A DNA stretch of 39,878 nucleotides from positions 1 through 39,878 of the forward strand of contig CAYYZO010000030.1 of assembly GCA_964476185.1 (NCBI GenBank). The letters are read 5' to 3'. The position numbers and the translations under genes were made by a program. The notes under the pieces were generated by a model. The model was not told the origin of the DNA, did no database searches, and worked only from the letters and a program-made list of their open reading frames with translations. Each line of letters opens with the position of its first letter. Position 1 is the first letter of the stretch. The DNA is from DATNBU01 sp964476185 (GTDB lineage Bacteria > Desulfobacterota > Binatia > UBA1149 > CAITLU01). Of the stretch, positions 1 to 7,581 are shown piece after piece.

Positions 1-1212
1 TTCCGGCGCCTGCGGCCAATCTCGACCAGGAAGGACGACCCCGCGTCGTTCGCCGAGGACCTGCCCCAATGCCTGATCGCGGATTGCCCGGACATCCTGC
101 CGATCCGCGAGTTCCTGCCGTCGGCATCGTCGGTGTACTCGCTGGCCCGGGAAGTACCGGTGCACCTCGGGGATCGCGGCGGCCTGATCGACAACCTTCT
201 CGTGACCAACGACGGGCACCTGGTCATCGTCGAGGACAAGCTGTTCCGTAACCGGGAGGCGATCCGCGAAGTGGTCGCGCAGACGCTGCAGTACGGGATG
301 GCGGTCAGCAGCATGCGGCTTCGGGAACTCGAGGCGGCGATCCGGCGAGGAGTGGCGCCGCTGCTGAGGGCAGAGGAAGGCATCGTCGACGCGGTGCTGC
401 GTGCAGCGGCCGAGGACGACCGGCTGCCGATGCTGGCCGACGATTTCGAGGAATCGCTGGAGCGGCATCTCCGGCGCGGCGAGATCCTGTTGCTGGTCGT
501 CACCGACGGCGTTCGCATCGGGGTCGAGCGCGTCATCCAGTGGCTCGAGGCCCAGTCGAGCAGCGCCCCGTACCGGTTCGGCATCGTGGAGCTGAGATTC
601 TACGACGGCGGTGATTTCCGGCTCGTCGTCCCACGGACGGCCATCGCGACGAGAGAGATCTCCCGGCACGTCGTCGTCGTGGACGTGCAGTCCCGCGCGG
701 ACGTGGAGGTGACGGCGAGCGTCCAGGACGCTGCCCGCAGCGCGAGCGGAGATCGCGTCGAGAGTTCCCGCCAGGTGAAGGTGGAACGCGGGCCGATCAC
801 GAAAGAGGCGTTCCTGAGCGAACGCCCCGCCGAGATGCGGGGGCTTATCGCCAGCATCGCCGACGAGTTCGAGGCGCGAGGACTGGAGATGCGAAACGCG
901 CCTCGCTCGCTCCGCTACGGCTTCACCACCGGGGACGGGGAATTCCATTCGCTGCTCCAGTTCTCGTGGTCCGGGATCTGGGCGGCGATCCCGAAGCGTG
1001 ACCGGGACCTGCTCGAGGACGACGAGATCCTGGCGTTCAAGAAGGGCTGCAACCGGTTCGCGCGGTTCTACAAGGACGAGTCGCTGGCAAAGCCGGACGA
1101 CAGCGGCGGGATCTCCGCCAAGTATGACGAAGTGGCAAAGTCGGTTGGGGAACTCGCGGACTTCGTGCTGACGTATCGCGACAGGATCGTGGAGGCGTGG
1201 GAGCGGTCTTGA
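1..1212 (+). CDS. PD-(D/E)XK nuclease-like protein, 5' truncated by window edge
   Basis: The frame is open from base 1 to the TGA at 1210-1212, so 403 residues of a longer protein are visible and the true start lies outside. A GTG at 133 is the first conventional start codon, but nothing requires it. The visible N-terminal part has a restriction-endonuclease-like core: Asp64 in LIDNLLV, then Glu78-x-Lys80 in VIVEDKL, separated by a beta-hairpin loop (TNDGH). A helix rich in Arg/Glu follows. This D...ExK arrangement is the PD-(D/E)XK active-site signature. The rest (about residues 100-400) is charged and alpha/beta, with no motif I recognise. Related proteins are often annotated as hypothetical or as nuclease-fold proteins of defence or DNA repair. 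Role here is unknown; it converges on the DUF4143 ATPase gene. The nuclease fold is inferred from motif only. Confidence 0.6.
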   Translation, partial: FRRLRPISTRKDDPASFAEDLPQCLIADCPDILPIREFLPSASSVYSLAREVPVHLGDRGGLIDNLLVTNDGHLVIVEDKLFRNREAIREVVAQTLQYGMAVSSMRLRELEAAIRRGVAPLLRAEEGIVDAVLRAAAEDDRLPMLADDFEESLERHLRRGEILLLVVTDGVRIGVERVIQWLEAQSSSAPYRFGIVELRFYDGGDFRLVVPRTAIATREISRHVVVVDVQSRADVEVTASVQDAARSASGDRVESSRQVKVERGPITKEAFLSERPAEMRGLIASIADEFEARGLEMRNAPRSLRYGFTTGDGEFHSLLQFSWSGIWAAIPKRDRDLLEDDEILAFKKGCNRFARFYKDESLAKPDDSGGISAKYDEVAKSVGELADFVLTYRDRIVEAWERS

Positions 1213-1225
1213 GCCGTGTACGCCG

Positions 1226-1240
1226 GGGCGCCGTGCGCCC
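1226..1240. terminator. Short GC hairpin between two convergent genes
   Basis: GGGCGC and GCGCCC form a perfect 6-bp stem around a CGT loop, 14 bases after the stop of the upstream gene and 46 bases before the stop of the opposing gene. There is no T-tract on either side, so it is at most a weak or Rho-assisted bidirectional end signal. Confidence 0.3.
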
Positions 1241-1285
1241 GGTCCCGCCGCCTCGCGCCCATCCTCTTCGCGCACCCCGAACCCC

Positions 1286-2440
1286 TCAACGTTCCGGCAG
1301 CAGATCCTCGTAGAGTCCGGCGAAGAACTCCTCCGCCGGCAGCACGTCGATGTTCGCTTCGCGCAGGCGCTCGCTGCCCCGGTACACGACGAGGCCGCGC
1401 GTGAGCAGGCCGCGCTCCACCATCTCCGCCAGCGGCCCGGCATCCGGGGGACGGAAGCGGCGAGCCGCCTTCACCTCGATGCCGAGGCGGAAGTCTCCCC
1501 GCTGCCACACGAAATCGATCTCCCTGCCGCCTTGCGTTCGCCAGTAGGAGAGCTCTCCTCCGAGGTTTCGATACATCGTGGCCGCGCGCAGTTCGTGGAG
1601 GACATAGCCTTCGAGCAGCGTCCCCGCTTCCGTGTCGCCGAGAGGGCTGTCGCTGGTCGCGGCAAGACTTCGCACCACGCCGGGATCGAAGAAGTAGAAC
1701 TTTGGCTTGGCCTGTTCCCGGACCTTGTCGCGAGGGCGCCACGCCGGCAGGCGGTAGCCGATGAGCGTGTCCACCAGGATGTCGAAGTAGCGGTGGACCG
1801 TGGTTCGGGCGATTCCGGCGTCCCTGGCGATCCCGGCCACGTTGACGACCTGGCCGTGCATGAGCGCGGCGACGCGCAGGAACCGGTGGAAGGAGCCGAT
1901 GTCGTTGACCAGCGCTTCCTGCTGGATCTCCTGACGCAGGTAGGTGTTGACGTAAGCGCTCAGGATGTCGCGGCCGTGCTCCGTCTCCGCGTACACGTCG
2001 GGCAGGGTGCCGAGCGCCAGCGCGCGGTCGAAGGAAAAATCCTTGCCCAGCTCGGCGGCGACCAGGGGGTACATCTCGCGCTCGATGACTCGCCCGGCCA
2101 GAAGGTTGGCGTCGAGCCTGCGCAGCTTGCGGGCGCTCGATCCGGTCAGCGCGTAACGGTAGCGCTTGCCGTGGCGGGTGATCAGCTCGTGGACCTCATT
2201 GAGCAGCACGGGCAGCCGCTGGATCTCGTCGACGACGACCCACGTGTCCGCGGGGAGGGCGTCGACCCGGCGGCGGAGCAGCCCGGGATCGGCCAGCAGC
2301 GGCATGAAGTCCTCGTCGAGGAGGAGATTGACGGTCAGGGCCTGCGGGTACTGCTGTCGCAGCCACGTCGTCTTCCCCGTGGCCCGCGGGCCGAACAGGA
2401 AAAACGAGTAGTTCTGCTGGCTTAGCCTGCGTGTCCACAT
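1286..2440 (-). CDS. AAA ATPase of the DUF4143 family
   Basis: 384 residues if started at the ATG at 2440; a GTG 30 bases upstream (2470) is in frame but sits inside AT-rich promoter-like sequence. The N-terminal AAA_14 domain shows Walker A GPRATGKT (residues 17-24), Walker B VVVDEIQRLP (Asp71-Glu72) and a sensor-like ALTGSSARKL. The C-terminal part is the DUF4143 region, which has a degenerate PD-(D/E)XK-like core: EIDFVW followed by LGIEVKAARR. This two-domain layout and length are normal for the family. Its members are widespread, horizontally mobile ATPases of poorly known function, sometimes suggested to be toxin-antitoxin or defence related. It stands alone on the minus strand. A TTTGT/ACAAA dyad directly upstream is the most AT-rich spot nearby and probably holds its promoter. 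Confidence 0.88.
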   Translation of the reverse strand: MWTRRLSQQNYSFFLFGPRATGKTTWLRQQYPQALTVNLLLDEDFMPLLADPGLLRRRVDALPADTWVVVDEIQRLPVLLNEVHELITRHGKRYRYALTGSSARKLRRLDANLLAGRVIEREMYPLVAAELGKDFSFDRALALGTLPDVYAETEHGRDILSAYVNTYLRQEIQQEALVNDIGSFHRFLRVAALMHGQVVNVAGIARDAGIARTTVHRYFDILVDTLIGYRLPAWRPRDKVREQAKPKFYFFDPGVVRSLAATSDSPLGDTEAGTLLEGYVLHELRAATMYRNLGGELSYWRTQGGREIDFVWQRGDFRLGIEVKAARRFRPPDAGPLAEMVERGLLTRGLVVYRGSERLREANIDVLPAEEFFAGLYEDLLPER

Positions 2441-2449
2441 GGCGGTCAC

Positions 2450-2462
2450 TTTGTATAACAAA
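2450..2462 (-). promoter_or_regulatory. AT-rich dyad and probable -10 of the DUF4143 gene
   Basis: TTTGT-ATA-ACAAA is a perfect dyad in otherwise very GC-rich DNA. Read on the minus strand it contains TTATAC/TATACA, a good -10 match, ending about 10 bases before the ATG at 2440. The transcript would be leaderless or nearly so; no ribosome binding site is seen in between. No clear -35 is present. Confidence 0.4.
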
Positions 2463-2498
2463 ATGACCACGGGGTGGGCAATCGGCTTCGTTCCCGCT

Positions 2499-2555
2499 GG
2501 CGCGAAGGTGCCCGGACAGGTGGTCCTCCGGTCCGGCGATGGCGACGCGCTCCAT
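2499..2555 (-). pseudogene. Remnant of a Phd/YefM-type antitoxin gene (first 19 codons)
   Basis: Read from the ATG at 2555, the first 19 codons (MERVAIAGPEDHLSGHLRA) match the start of the intact antitoxin gene at 7188-7442 (MKRVGIAELKDHLSEHLRA). I count about 9 differences over 57 bases. Similarity stops abruptly at 2499, and the frame then runs into unrelated sequence. It continues upstream of the start codon for about 60 bases, including a decayed copy (TGGCCGGACCTGGCCG) of the 16-bp operator palindrome found at the intact locus, and reaches the last codons of the neighbouring glycosyltransferase gene. No toxin gene accompanies it. This is a truncated copy of a toxin-antitoxin module, probably cut when the DUF4143 gene arrived or by a deletion. 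Confidence 0.7.
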
Positions 2556-2586
2556 GGCCGGACCTGGCCGCGTCCGGCTCAACGCT

Positions 2587-3720
2587 TCAAGGCCGGGCCG
2601 CCGGTTCGAGACCGTCCGATCTCGCGAGCATCCCCTCGAGTTCGTCCGCCGCACCGAGCGCGCCGTTGCGCGACCGCAGCCGAACGCCGATCGCCTCCGC
2701 CGCGTCCCGGTACGACGGATCCTCGAGCAGGGCGCGCACCGCGCCGCGGATCTCTTCCGCGGAAGCGGTCTTCGGGAGGACGCGCCCCGCGTCCGCGTCG
2801 GCGACGGCCTTCCCGATCATCGGCTGGTCGAGCAGGCGGTGCATCGGCAGGACGAGCAGCGGCACGCCGTGCGCGAGCGCGCGCATCGTCGTCGAATGCC
2901 CGCCGTGGCCGACGACGAGCGACACGGACGGCAGGATCTCGTCGTGCGGCGCGTGCCGGAGGATCTCGAGGTTCGGCGCGCCGCGCAGCGAGCCGGGATC
3001 GACCGCGCCGGTGGTGACGATCGCGCGGACCGGCAGCGCCGCCAGCGCGTCGAGGATCGTCTGCAGCGTCGCGTCCTGGCCTTCGAAGAAGATCGTGCTG
3101 AGACTGACGAGCACCAGCGGTTCCTTCGCGCGCTCGACGGGCCGGATCGGCGCCTGCACGACTCCGGTGTAGCGGACGTTCGCCGGCTGTGGCTCTCGCG
3201 CCGCCGGATCGAGCAGTGCGTCGCTCGCCACGAGGACGCGGTCGGCGGCGTTCCACAGGCGTTCGGGTCGCAGGCCGCGCAGCGCACCGACGATCCCGAC
3301 CGGCCCGCGGCTCCAGTCGTGCGTGTGGTAGCGGCGCAGCGTGTGCATCAGCACCGCGGTCGGCACGCCGGCGCGCTGCGCGGCGCGCAACGCGGCCAGA
3401 CTCATCGAATCGACGAGCGCGAGGTCGGCGGGCTCCCGCGCGAGTTCCTCGCGGACGTCGCGGCCGGGCCCGGGATCGGTGAACGCGCCGAACAGGAACC
3501 GCAGCAGGAAGCGCAGGCCCGTGGCCGGGTCGTTCGCGGACCACGGTCGTGCATGACGGTATGCGACGAACGGAAGGCCGGCCGACTCGACGGCTCGGCG
3601 CTGCTGCGAGTGCCCGAGCACGCGCACCTCGTGGCCGCGCCGCCCGAGTTCGACGCAGACGCCGAGCATCGGCGGAACGTTGCCGCCGCCGTCCCAGGTC
3701 ACGGCGAGGATGCGCGCCAC
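2587..3720 (-). CDS. GT1-family (MGT/UGT-like) glycosyltransferase
   Basis: 377 residues from a GTG at 3720. The N-terminal Rossmann half starts with ILAVTWDGGGNVPPMLGVC, the acceptor-side pattern of macrolide/UGT-type GT-B enzymes. The C-terminal half holds the nucleotide-sugar-binding stretch VVGHGGHSTTMRALAHG, then VPLLVLPMHRLLDQPMIG, which corresponds to the GT1 signature (HGG..T..EAL..GVP.....  ..DQ). Such enzymes move a sugar from a nucleotide donor to a small lipophilic acceptor (polyketide, sterol, carotenoid or xenobiotic); the acceptor cannot be told. The GTG follows the TetR stop by one base, so the two genes form a regulator-first operon and the enzyme is probably induced by the regulator's ligand. 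The last codons lie in sequence shared with the region upstream of the toxin-antitoxin locus at 7.4 kb. Confidence 0.88.
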   Translation of the reverse strand: MARILAVTWDGGGNVPPMLGVCVELGRRGHEVRVLGHSQQRRAVESAGLPFVAYRHARPWSANDPATGLRFLLRFLFGAFTDPGPGRDVREELAREPADLALVDSMSLAALRAAQRAGVPTAVLMHTLRRYHTHDWSRGPVGIVGALRGLRPERLWNAADRVLVASDALLDPAAREPQPANVRYTGVVQAPIRPVERAKEPLVLVSLSTIFFEGQDATLQTILDALAALPVRAIVTTGAVDPGSLRGAPNLEILRHAPHDEILPSVSLVVGHGGHSTTMRALAHGVPLLVLPMHRLLDQPMIGKAVADADAGRVLPKTASAEEIRGAVRALLEDPSYRDAAEAIGVRLRSRNGALGAADELEGMLARSDGLEPAARP

Positions 3721-3721
3721 G

Positions 3722-4330
3722 TCAGGTCCCCGGCGGGGCCAGCACGGCCCTCACCAGTCGCAGGATGCGCCTGCCGGTCGTGGCCGCGTCCATCCCGCCG
3801 TCGCGTCGCAGGATCTTCCAGGTGAGCACGTCGGTCGCGACGACGAGCAGGTCGACGAGCTCCTTGCGGTCGCGGCGGCCCCGGAGGTCCGGGGCGAAGA
3901 CCTGCTCGACCCATTCGCGATGATACTGCCGGCCGAACCGCACGGCGCGACGGCTCGGCGCATCGCTGTGCTCGATCGCCTGCAGCCGCAGCGACCACTC
4001 GCCGAGCCGATCGTAGAACGCGACGATCGTGCGCACCGCCGCTTCCGCGTCGCCGACCGGCGTCGCCCGTTCGGCGCGCACCTGTTCGAGCAGGCGCGCG
4101 AGCACCTCGTCGAACAGGCGCTGGCGGCTGCCGAAGTGGCGCAGCACGGTCTGGACGCTGACGCCGGCACGCTCGGCGACGTCGGCGAGGACGATCTCGA
4201 CCGACAGCCGCTCCTCGGACAGCGCGACCGCGGCATCGAGGATGCCGTCGCGGGTCCTGCCCGTGGATTCGGCCCGCGCGCGCATCGTGTAGCCGCGCGC
4301 GGCGGCCGCCGTGCCGGTGCCGGATTTCAT
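3722..4330 (-). CDS. TetR/AcrR-family transcriptional regulator
   Basis: 202 residues from the ATG at 4330; an ATG at 4342 and a TTG at 4351 are in frame but would lie in the promoter described just upstream. The N-terminal TetR_N DNA-binding domain is clear: RDGILDAAVALSEE (helix 1), then helix-turn-helix IVLADVAERAGVSVQTVLRHF (residues 46-66) and GSRQRLFDEVLARLLEQ. The C-terminal all-helical ligand domain is variable, as usual. The gene is one base away from the glycosyltransferase gene and is transcribed first, so it most likely represses this two-gene operon and releases it when a small hydrophobic molecule binds. Two minor GC-rich tails near residues 1-20 add nothing recognisable. Confidence 0.92.
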   Translation of the reverse strand: MKSGTGTAAAARGYTMRARAESTGRTRDGILDAAVALSEERLSVEIVLADVAERAGVSVQTVLRHFGSRQRLFDEVLARLLEQVRAERATPVGDAEAAVRTIVAFYDRLGEWSLRLQAIEHSDAPSRRAVRFGRQYHREWVEQVFAPDLRGRRDRKELVDLLVVATDVLTWKILRRDGGMDAATTGRRILRLVRAVLAPPGT

Positions 4331-4340
4331 GTTAGGGATC

Positions 4341-4368
4341 ATTAACGCCAATTTCGTATTGGTGTCAA
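4341..4368 (-). promoter_or_regulatory. TetR promoter with operator in the spacer
   Basis: On the minus strand a perfect -35 TTGACA (4363-4368) is followed after 16 bases by GTTAAT (4341-4346; 4 of 6 matches to the -10 consensus). The dyad CGCCAAT (4346-4352) / ATTGGTG (4358-4364), one mismatch over a 5-base centre, fills the spacer between them. This is the usual place for an autoregulatory TetR operator. Transcription would begin 4-6 bases before the ATG at 4330, making the message nearly leaderless. Confidence 0.65.
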
Positions 4369-4402
4369 TGGGCGTGCACGCGAAGTCGGGCCCGGAGCGA
4401 TC

Positions 4403-6721
4403 CTACGGCGTTGCTTTCCCGCGCACGCGCAGGACCTGCGCCGCCAGCACCCGCGGATCGGTGGTCGGAAGCTCGCAGACCCGCGCCTCGCAGACGTAGG
4501 CGGTCGGCTTGCCGTCGATCGCCGTCTTGTCCTCCTCGAGCGGCAGCAGCGATCGCCCCTTCCCGCCGCCCACGACGCCCAGCAGCACGCGGTTCGGCAC
4601 GAACCCGCGCCCGATCACGCGCAGCATCGGCCCGAGCGTCGAGCGGTCGCCGTCGGTCACGAGCACGACTTCCTTCGGCGCATCGTCCGCGAAGTCGACC
4701 GCGAGCAGCGCTTCCGACACCGCCAGCGGCGCCCGCTCGAGCACCGGCGCGATCGCGGCAAGGGCGCGGTCGGCGCGCTCGCGATAGCGGTCCTGCGTCG
4801 TCAGTTCGGCCAGGCGCAGCAACGAAAGCGTGGCGACCGAGTTCCCGGACGGCTCCGCGCCGTCGGAGATCGGCTTCTCGCGAACGAGCAGGCCCGGCGC
4901 GTCGCGGGCCGTCAGGTAGAACCCGCCGGCGCCGTCCTCGAACTCGCGCTCGAGCACGCGGTCGAGCGCGATGGCCTGGTCGAGGCGGCGCCGTTCGCCT
5001 CCGGCCTCGTACAGGTCGAGGAGCGCGGCGATCAGGAACGCGTAGTCGTCGAGGAACGCCTCGTCCTGCCAGCGCTCGCCGACGCGGCTGCGCGCGAGCC
5101 GGCCGTTCCGTTCGAACGGCCGCAGCACGTCGTCGGCGGCGGCATCGGCCATCGCGAGGTACGCGCCGTCGCCGAACGCGAGGGCGGCGCGCGCGGCGGC
5201 GCTGATCATCAGGCCGTTCCACGAGGTCAGGATCTTGTCGTCGCGCAGCGGCGGCGGCCGGCGCGACCTCGCGGCAAGCAGCGCCTCGCGATCGACGGCG
5301 AAGTCGTCGGGGCCGGCAACCGCGCCGTCCGCGCTGAGGTGCAGCACGCTGCGCCCGTCGACGTCCCCGCCCGCCGTCACCCCGAACGCGGCGTCGAACG
5401 CGCGCGAGCGCTCGCCGAGCACCGCGGCGGTCTCCTGCGGCGTCCACGTGAAGAACCACCCCTCGACGCGCTCGCCCGACGGCGACGGGCTGTCGGCGTC
5501 GGTGGCCGAGCAGAACCCGCCCGCGGGCGACGTCATCTCGCGCGCGGCCCACCCGAGGATCCCGCGCACGACCTGCTGGTAGAGCGGCCGCCCGGTCGCC
5601 TGCCACGCCTCGGTGTAGAGCATCGCGAGCAGCGCGTTGTCGTACAGCATCTTCTCGAAGTGCGGCACGCGCCACGCGGCGTCGACGCTGTAGCGGTGGA
5701 AGCCGCCGCCGAGGTGGTCGTGGATGCCGCCGGCCGCCATGCGGTCGAGCGTCGTCGTGACGACGCGCAGCGCGTCCTCGCTGCCGGTTCGCCGGTGGAT
5801 CCGCAGCAGCGCGCGCAGCGGCAGCGAGCTCGGGAACTTGGGGGCGCCGCGCGCGCCGCCGTTGGCGGCGTCGAAGCGCTGCAGCGACGCCGCGAGCGCG
5901 GCTTCGAGGATCGCCGCGCCGTCGGGCGACCCGCCGCCGGAGGGTCCGGCCGGCACCAGCGACCGCTCGATGCGCTCGCGCAGCGACGCCGCGCGCCGCG
6001 CGAGCTCGTCGCCGCTCGTCGTCCATTCGTCGGCGAGCGTCGTGAGCAGCGTCAGGAATCCCCGCGACCCCCCGCGGTCGCCGTCGCGCGCCGGGAAATA
6101 CGTGCCGCCGTAGAACGGCTCGCGATCGGGCGTGAGCCAGACCGTCATCGGCCATCCGCCGCGGCCCGTCATCGCCTGCACGGCCGTCATGTAGATCGAG
6201 TCGACGTCCGGTCGCTGCTCGCGGTCGACCTTGATCGCGACGTAGCGTTCGTTGAGGACGCGCGCGATCTCCGCGTCCTCGAACGACTCCTCCTCCATCA
6301 CGTGGCACCAGTGGCAGGTGGAGTAGCCGACCGACAGCAGCACCGGGCGGCCGAGCGCGCGGGCGCGTGCGAACGCCTCGTCGCCCCACGGGTACCAGTT
6401 CACGGGATTGTGCGCGTGCTGGCGAAGGTACGGGCTCGTCTCCAGCAGCAGCCGGTTCGTGTATTTCGGCGTGCCGTCGTCGAGCAGGTGGCGCGTGCGC
6501 GGCTTCGCGCCGCGGTCGCGCGCTTGCCACGCCTCGGCGAGCGCGCGACGCGTGGCCGGCGGCATCGCTTCGGCTCCCGGCAGGTCGATGCCGGGGAGCG
6601 TGGGCTGCGTGCAGGACGCGGCGAGCGTCGCCACCGTGCCGAGAAGGGCAACAGTCAACGTCCACGGTGTCCGGCGTCCGGTCGTGGCTGCTGTTCCAGA
6701 GGGGATCTCGAGGACAGGCAT
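4403..6721 (-). CDS. DUF255 / YyaL-type thioredoxin-fold protein, probable lipoprotein
   Basis: 772 residues from the ATG at 6721, chosen because it gives a signal sequence and begins just after the toxin gene ends at 6769. Residues 16-37 are a hydrophobic segment ending LAASC, a plausible though not ideal lipobox (Cys37), so the protein is probably exported and lipid-anchored. The family hallmark follows: NRLLLETSPYLRQHAHNPVNW, then PVLLSVGYSTCHWCHVMEEESF with the redox-like pair Cys136-His-Trp-Cys139, then VDREQRPDVDS and the GGWPMTVWLTP stretch. The remainder is the large (alpha/alpha)6-like domain of the family (DKILTSWNGLMISAAARAA, FLDDYAFLIAALLDLYE). Length is slightly above the typical ~680 because of the signal region. 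Function is not firmly known; homologues are called spermatogenesis-associated protein 20 or thioredoxin domain-containing. Confidence 0.92.
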   Translation of the reverse strand: MPVLEIPSGTAATTGRRTPWTLTVALLGTVATLAASCTQPTLPGIDLPGAEAMPPATRRALAEAWQARDRGAKPRTRHLLDDGTPKYTNRLLLETSPYLRQHAHNPVNWYPWGDEAFARARALGRPVLLSVGYSTCHWCHVMEEESFEDAEIARVLNERYVAIKVDREQRPDVDSIYMTAVQAMTGRGGWPMTVWLTPDREPFYGGTYFPARDGDRGGSRGFLTLLTTLADEWTTSGDELARRAASLRERIERSLVPAGPSGGGSPDGAAILEAALAASLQRFDAANGGARGAPKFPSSLPLRALLRIHRRTGSEDALRVVTTTLDRMAAGGIHDHLGGGFHRYSVDAAWRVPHFEKMLYDNALLAMLYTEAWQATGRPLYQQVVRGILGWAAREMTSPAGGFCSATDADSPSPSGERVEGWFFTWTPQETAAVLGERSRAFDAAFGVTAGGDVDGRSVLHLSADGAVAGPDDFAVDREALLAARSRRPPPLRDDKILTSWNGLMISAAARAALAFGDGAYLAMADAAADDVLRPFERNGRLARSRVGERWQDEAFLDDYAFLIAALLDLYEAGGERRRLDQAIALDRVLEREFEDGAGGFYLTARDAPGLLVREKPISDGAEPSGNSVATLSLLRLAELTTQDRYRERADRALAAIAPVLERAPLAVSEALLAVDFADDAPKEVVLVTDGDRSTLGPMLRVIGRGFVPNRVLLGVVGGGKGRSLLPLEEDKTAIDGKPTAYVCEARVCELPTTDPRVLAAQVLRVRGKATP

Positions 6722-6768
6722 TCGGGGAACGACCTCGCCCGGGCACGGCTCCGGGCTGATGCGAGCGG

Positions 6769-7191
6769 CTAGCGGGCCGCCACGCCGAGCACTTCGAATC
6801 CGACGGCCTGCGCCGCGGTCGCGAGTTCCACGTCGTGCGTGGCCAGGGCGAGGTCCGGCACGATGCCGCCGACGCGCAAGGCGCTGGCAAGGTGGATCGC
6901 ATCGAGCGAACCGAGGCTCGTCGGGAACGGATCGCTCGCCCGTCGAAGGATGTCCTGGTCGATCGGGACGATCTCGAATCCGGTCAGGATCTCCAGAACG
7001 GCGGCGCGACGGGCGGCGATCTCCTGGTCCGGGATCGATCTTCGCAGTCGGGCGCGATCGATGGTCCGGAGACATTCCAGCCGAACGAGCTCGCTCGAGT
7101 ACGCGCGGCTGATCCTGCTCCACTGCGCGAGGGAGCCGGTCTCCCCGAGCACGATTCTCAGGACGACGGAGGAGTCGACGTAGAGATTCAA
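6769..7191 (-). CDS. VapC-like PIN-domain toxin (type II TA)
   Basis: 140 residues with a complete PIN-domain acidic set: Asp6 (YVDSS), Glu39 (LVRLE), Asp97 (SLDAIHLASAL) and Asp120 (THD). PIN toxins are Mg-dependent RNases that cut tRNA or rRNA. The start codon overlaps the last bases of the antitoxin gene by four (7188-7191, ATGA type), the normal arrangement for translational coupling of toxin to antitoxin. The Phd-like partner is of the kind often paired with this PIN subgroup. Nothing looks degraded, so the module is probably active. Confidence 0.93.
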   Translation of the reverse strand: MNLYVDSSVVLRIVLGETGSLAQWSRISRAYSSELVRLECLRTIDRARLRRSIPDQEIAARRAAVLEILTGFEIVPIDQDILRRASDPFPTSLGSLDAIHLASALRVGGIVPDLALATHDVELATAAQAVGFEVLGVAAR

Positions 7192-7442
7192 CGCGACTGG
7201 CGCTCTTCGAGGAGCAGTTCCAGCGACGAAATTCCCCAGTTGGCCGGCCGGAACTTCTTGCGCCGGACTTCACGGAACGGACGCTGGGCGGGCACGATCG
7301 TGGGGGTCGCGCCCTTGCCTGCCGGGATCAGGCGAACGATGGGGCGATCGCGATCGGTGACTTCGATCTCGTCCCCCTTCTCGACGGCGCGAAGGTGCTC
7401 GGACAGATGGTCCTTCAGTTCGGCGATCCCGACCCGCTTCAT
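7188..7442 (-). CDS. Phd/YefM-family antitoxin
   Basis: 84 residues from the ATG at 7442. MKRVGIAELKDHLSEHLRAVEKGDEI is the typical N-terminal Phd/YefM DNA-binding and dimerisation region, followed by VTDRDRPIVRLIPAG. The C-terminal tail (residues 45-84) is basic and would wrap around the PIN toxin. A 16-bp perfect palindrome overlaps the start codon and is the obvious autoregulatory operator. The first third of the gene and its upstream region have a decayed second copy at 2.5 kb. Confidence 0.92.
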   Translation of the reverse strand: MKRVGIAELKDHLSEHLRAVEKGDEIEVTDRDRPIVRLIPAGKGATPTIVPAQRPFREVRRKKFRPANWGISSLELLLEERQSR

Positions 7443-7457
7443 GGCCAGATCTGGCCA
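7442..7457. promoter_or_regulatory. Palindromic operator of the Phd/VapC module
   Basis: TGGCCAGATCTGGCCA is a perfect 16-bp palindrome that begins at the first base of the antitoxin start codon and extends upstream. Phd/YefM antitoxins repress their own operons by binding palindromes at this position. The related fragment at 2555-2570 keeps a decayed version, TGGCCGGACCTGGCCG. Confidence 0.65.
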
Positions 7458-7581
7458 TGTCCGGGCCGTGGCGTCAAGGCTGGCCCGCCGGGTCCAGCCC
7501 CGGGCGTCCTCGCGCTCGGGACACGCTCAGGGCCGGGGCCGCCGATGGCGAACCGGCGCTTCGATCCCGCGAAGCGCGCCC

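Noticed and set aside
4365..6902. An 845-codon minus-strand frame over the DUF255 gene
   Set aside because: Arg/Ala-rich frame-shifted shadow of a gene with clear conserved motifs.
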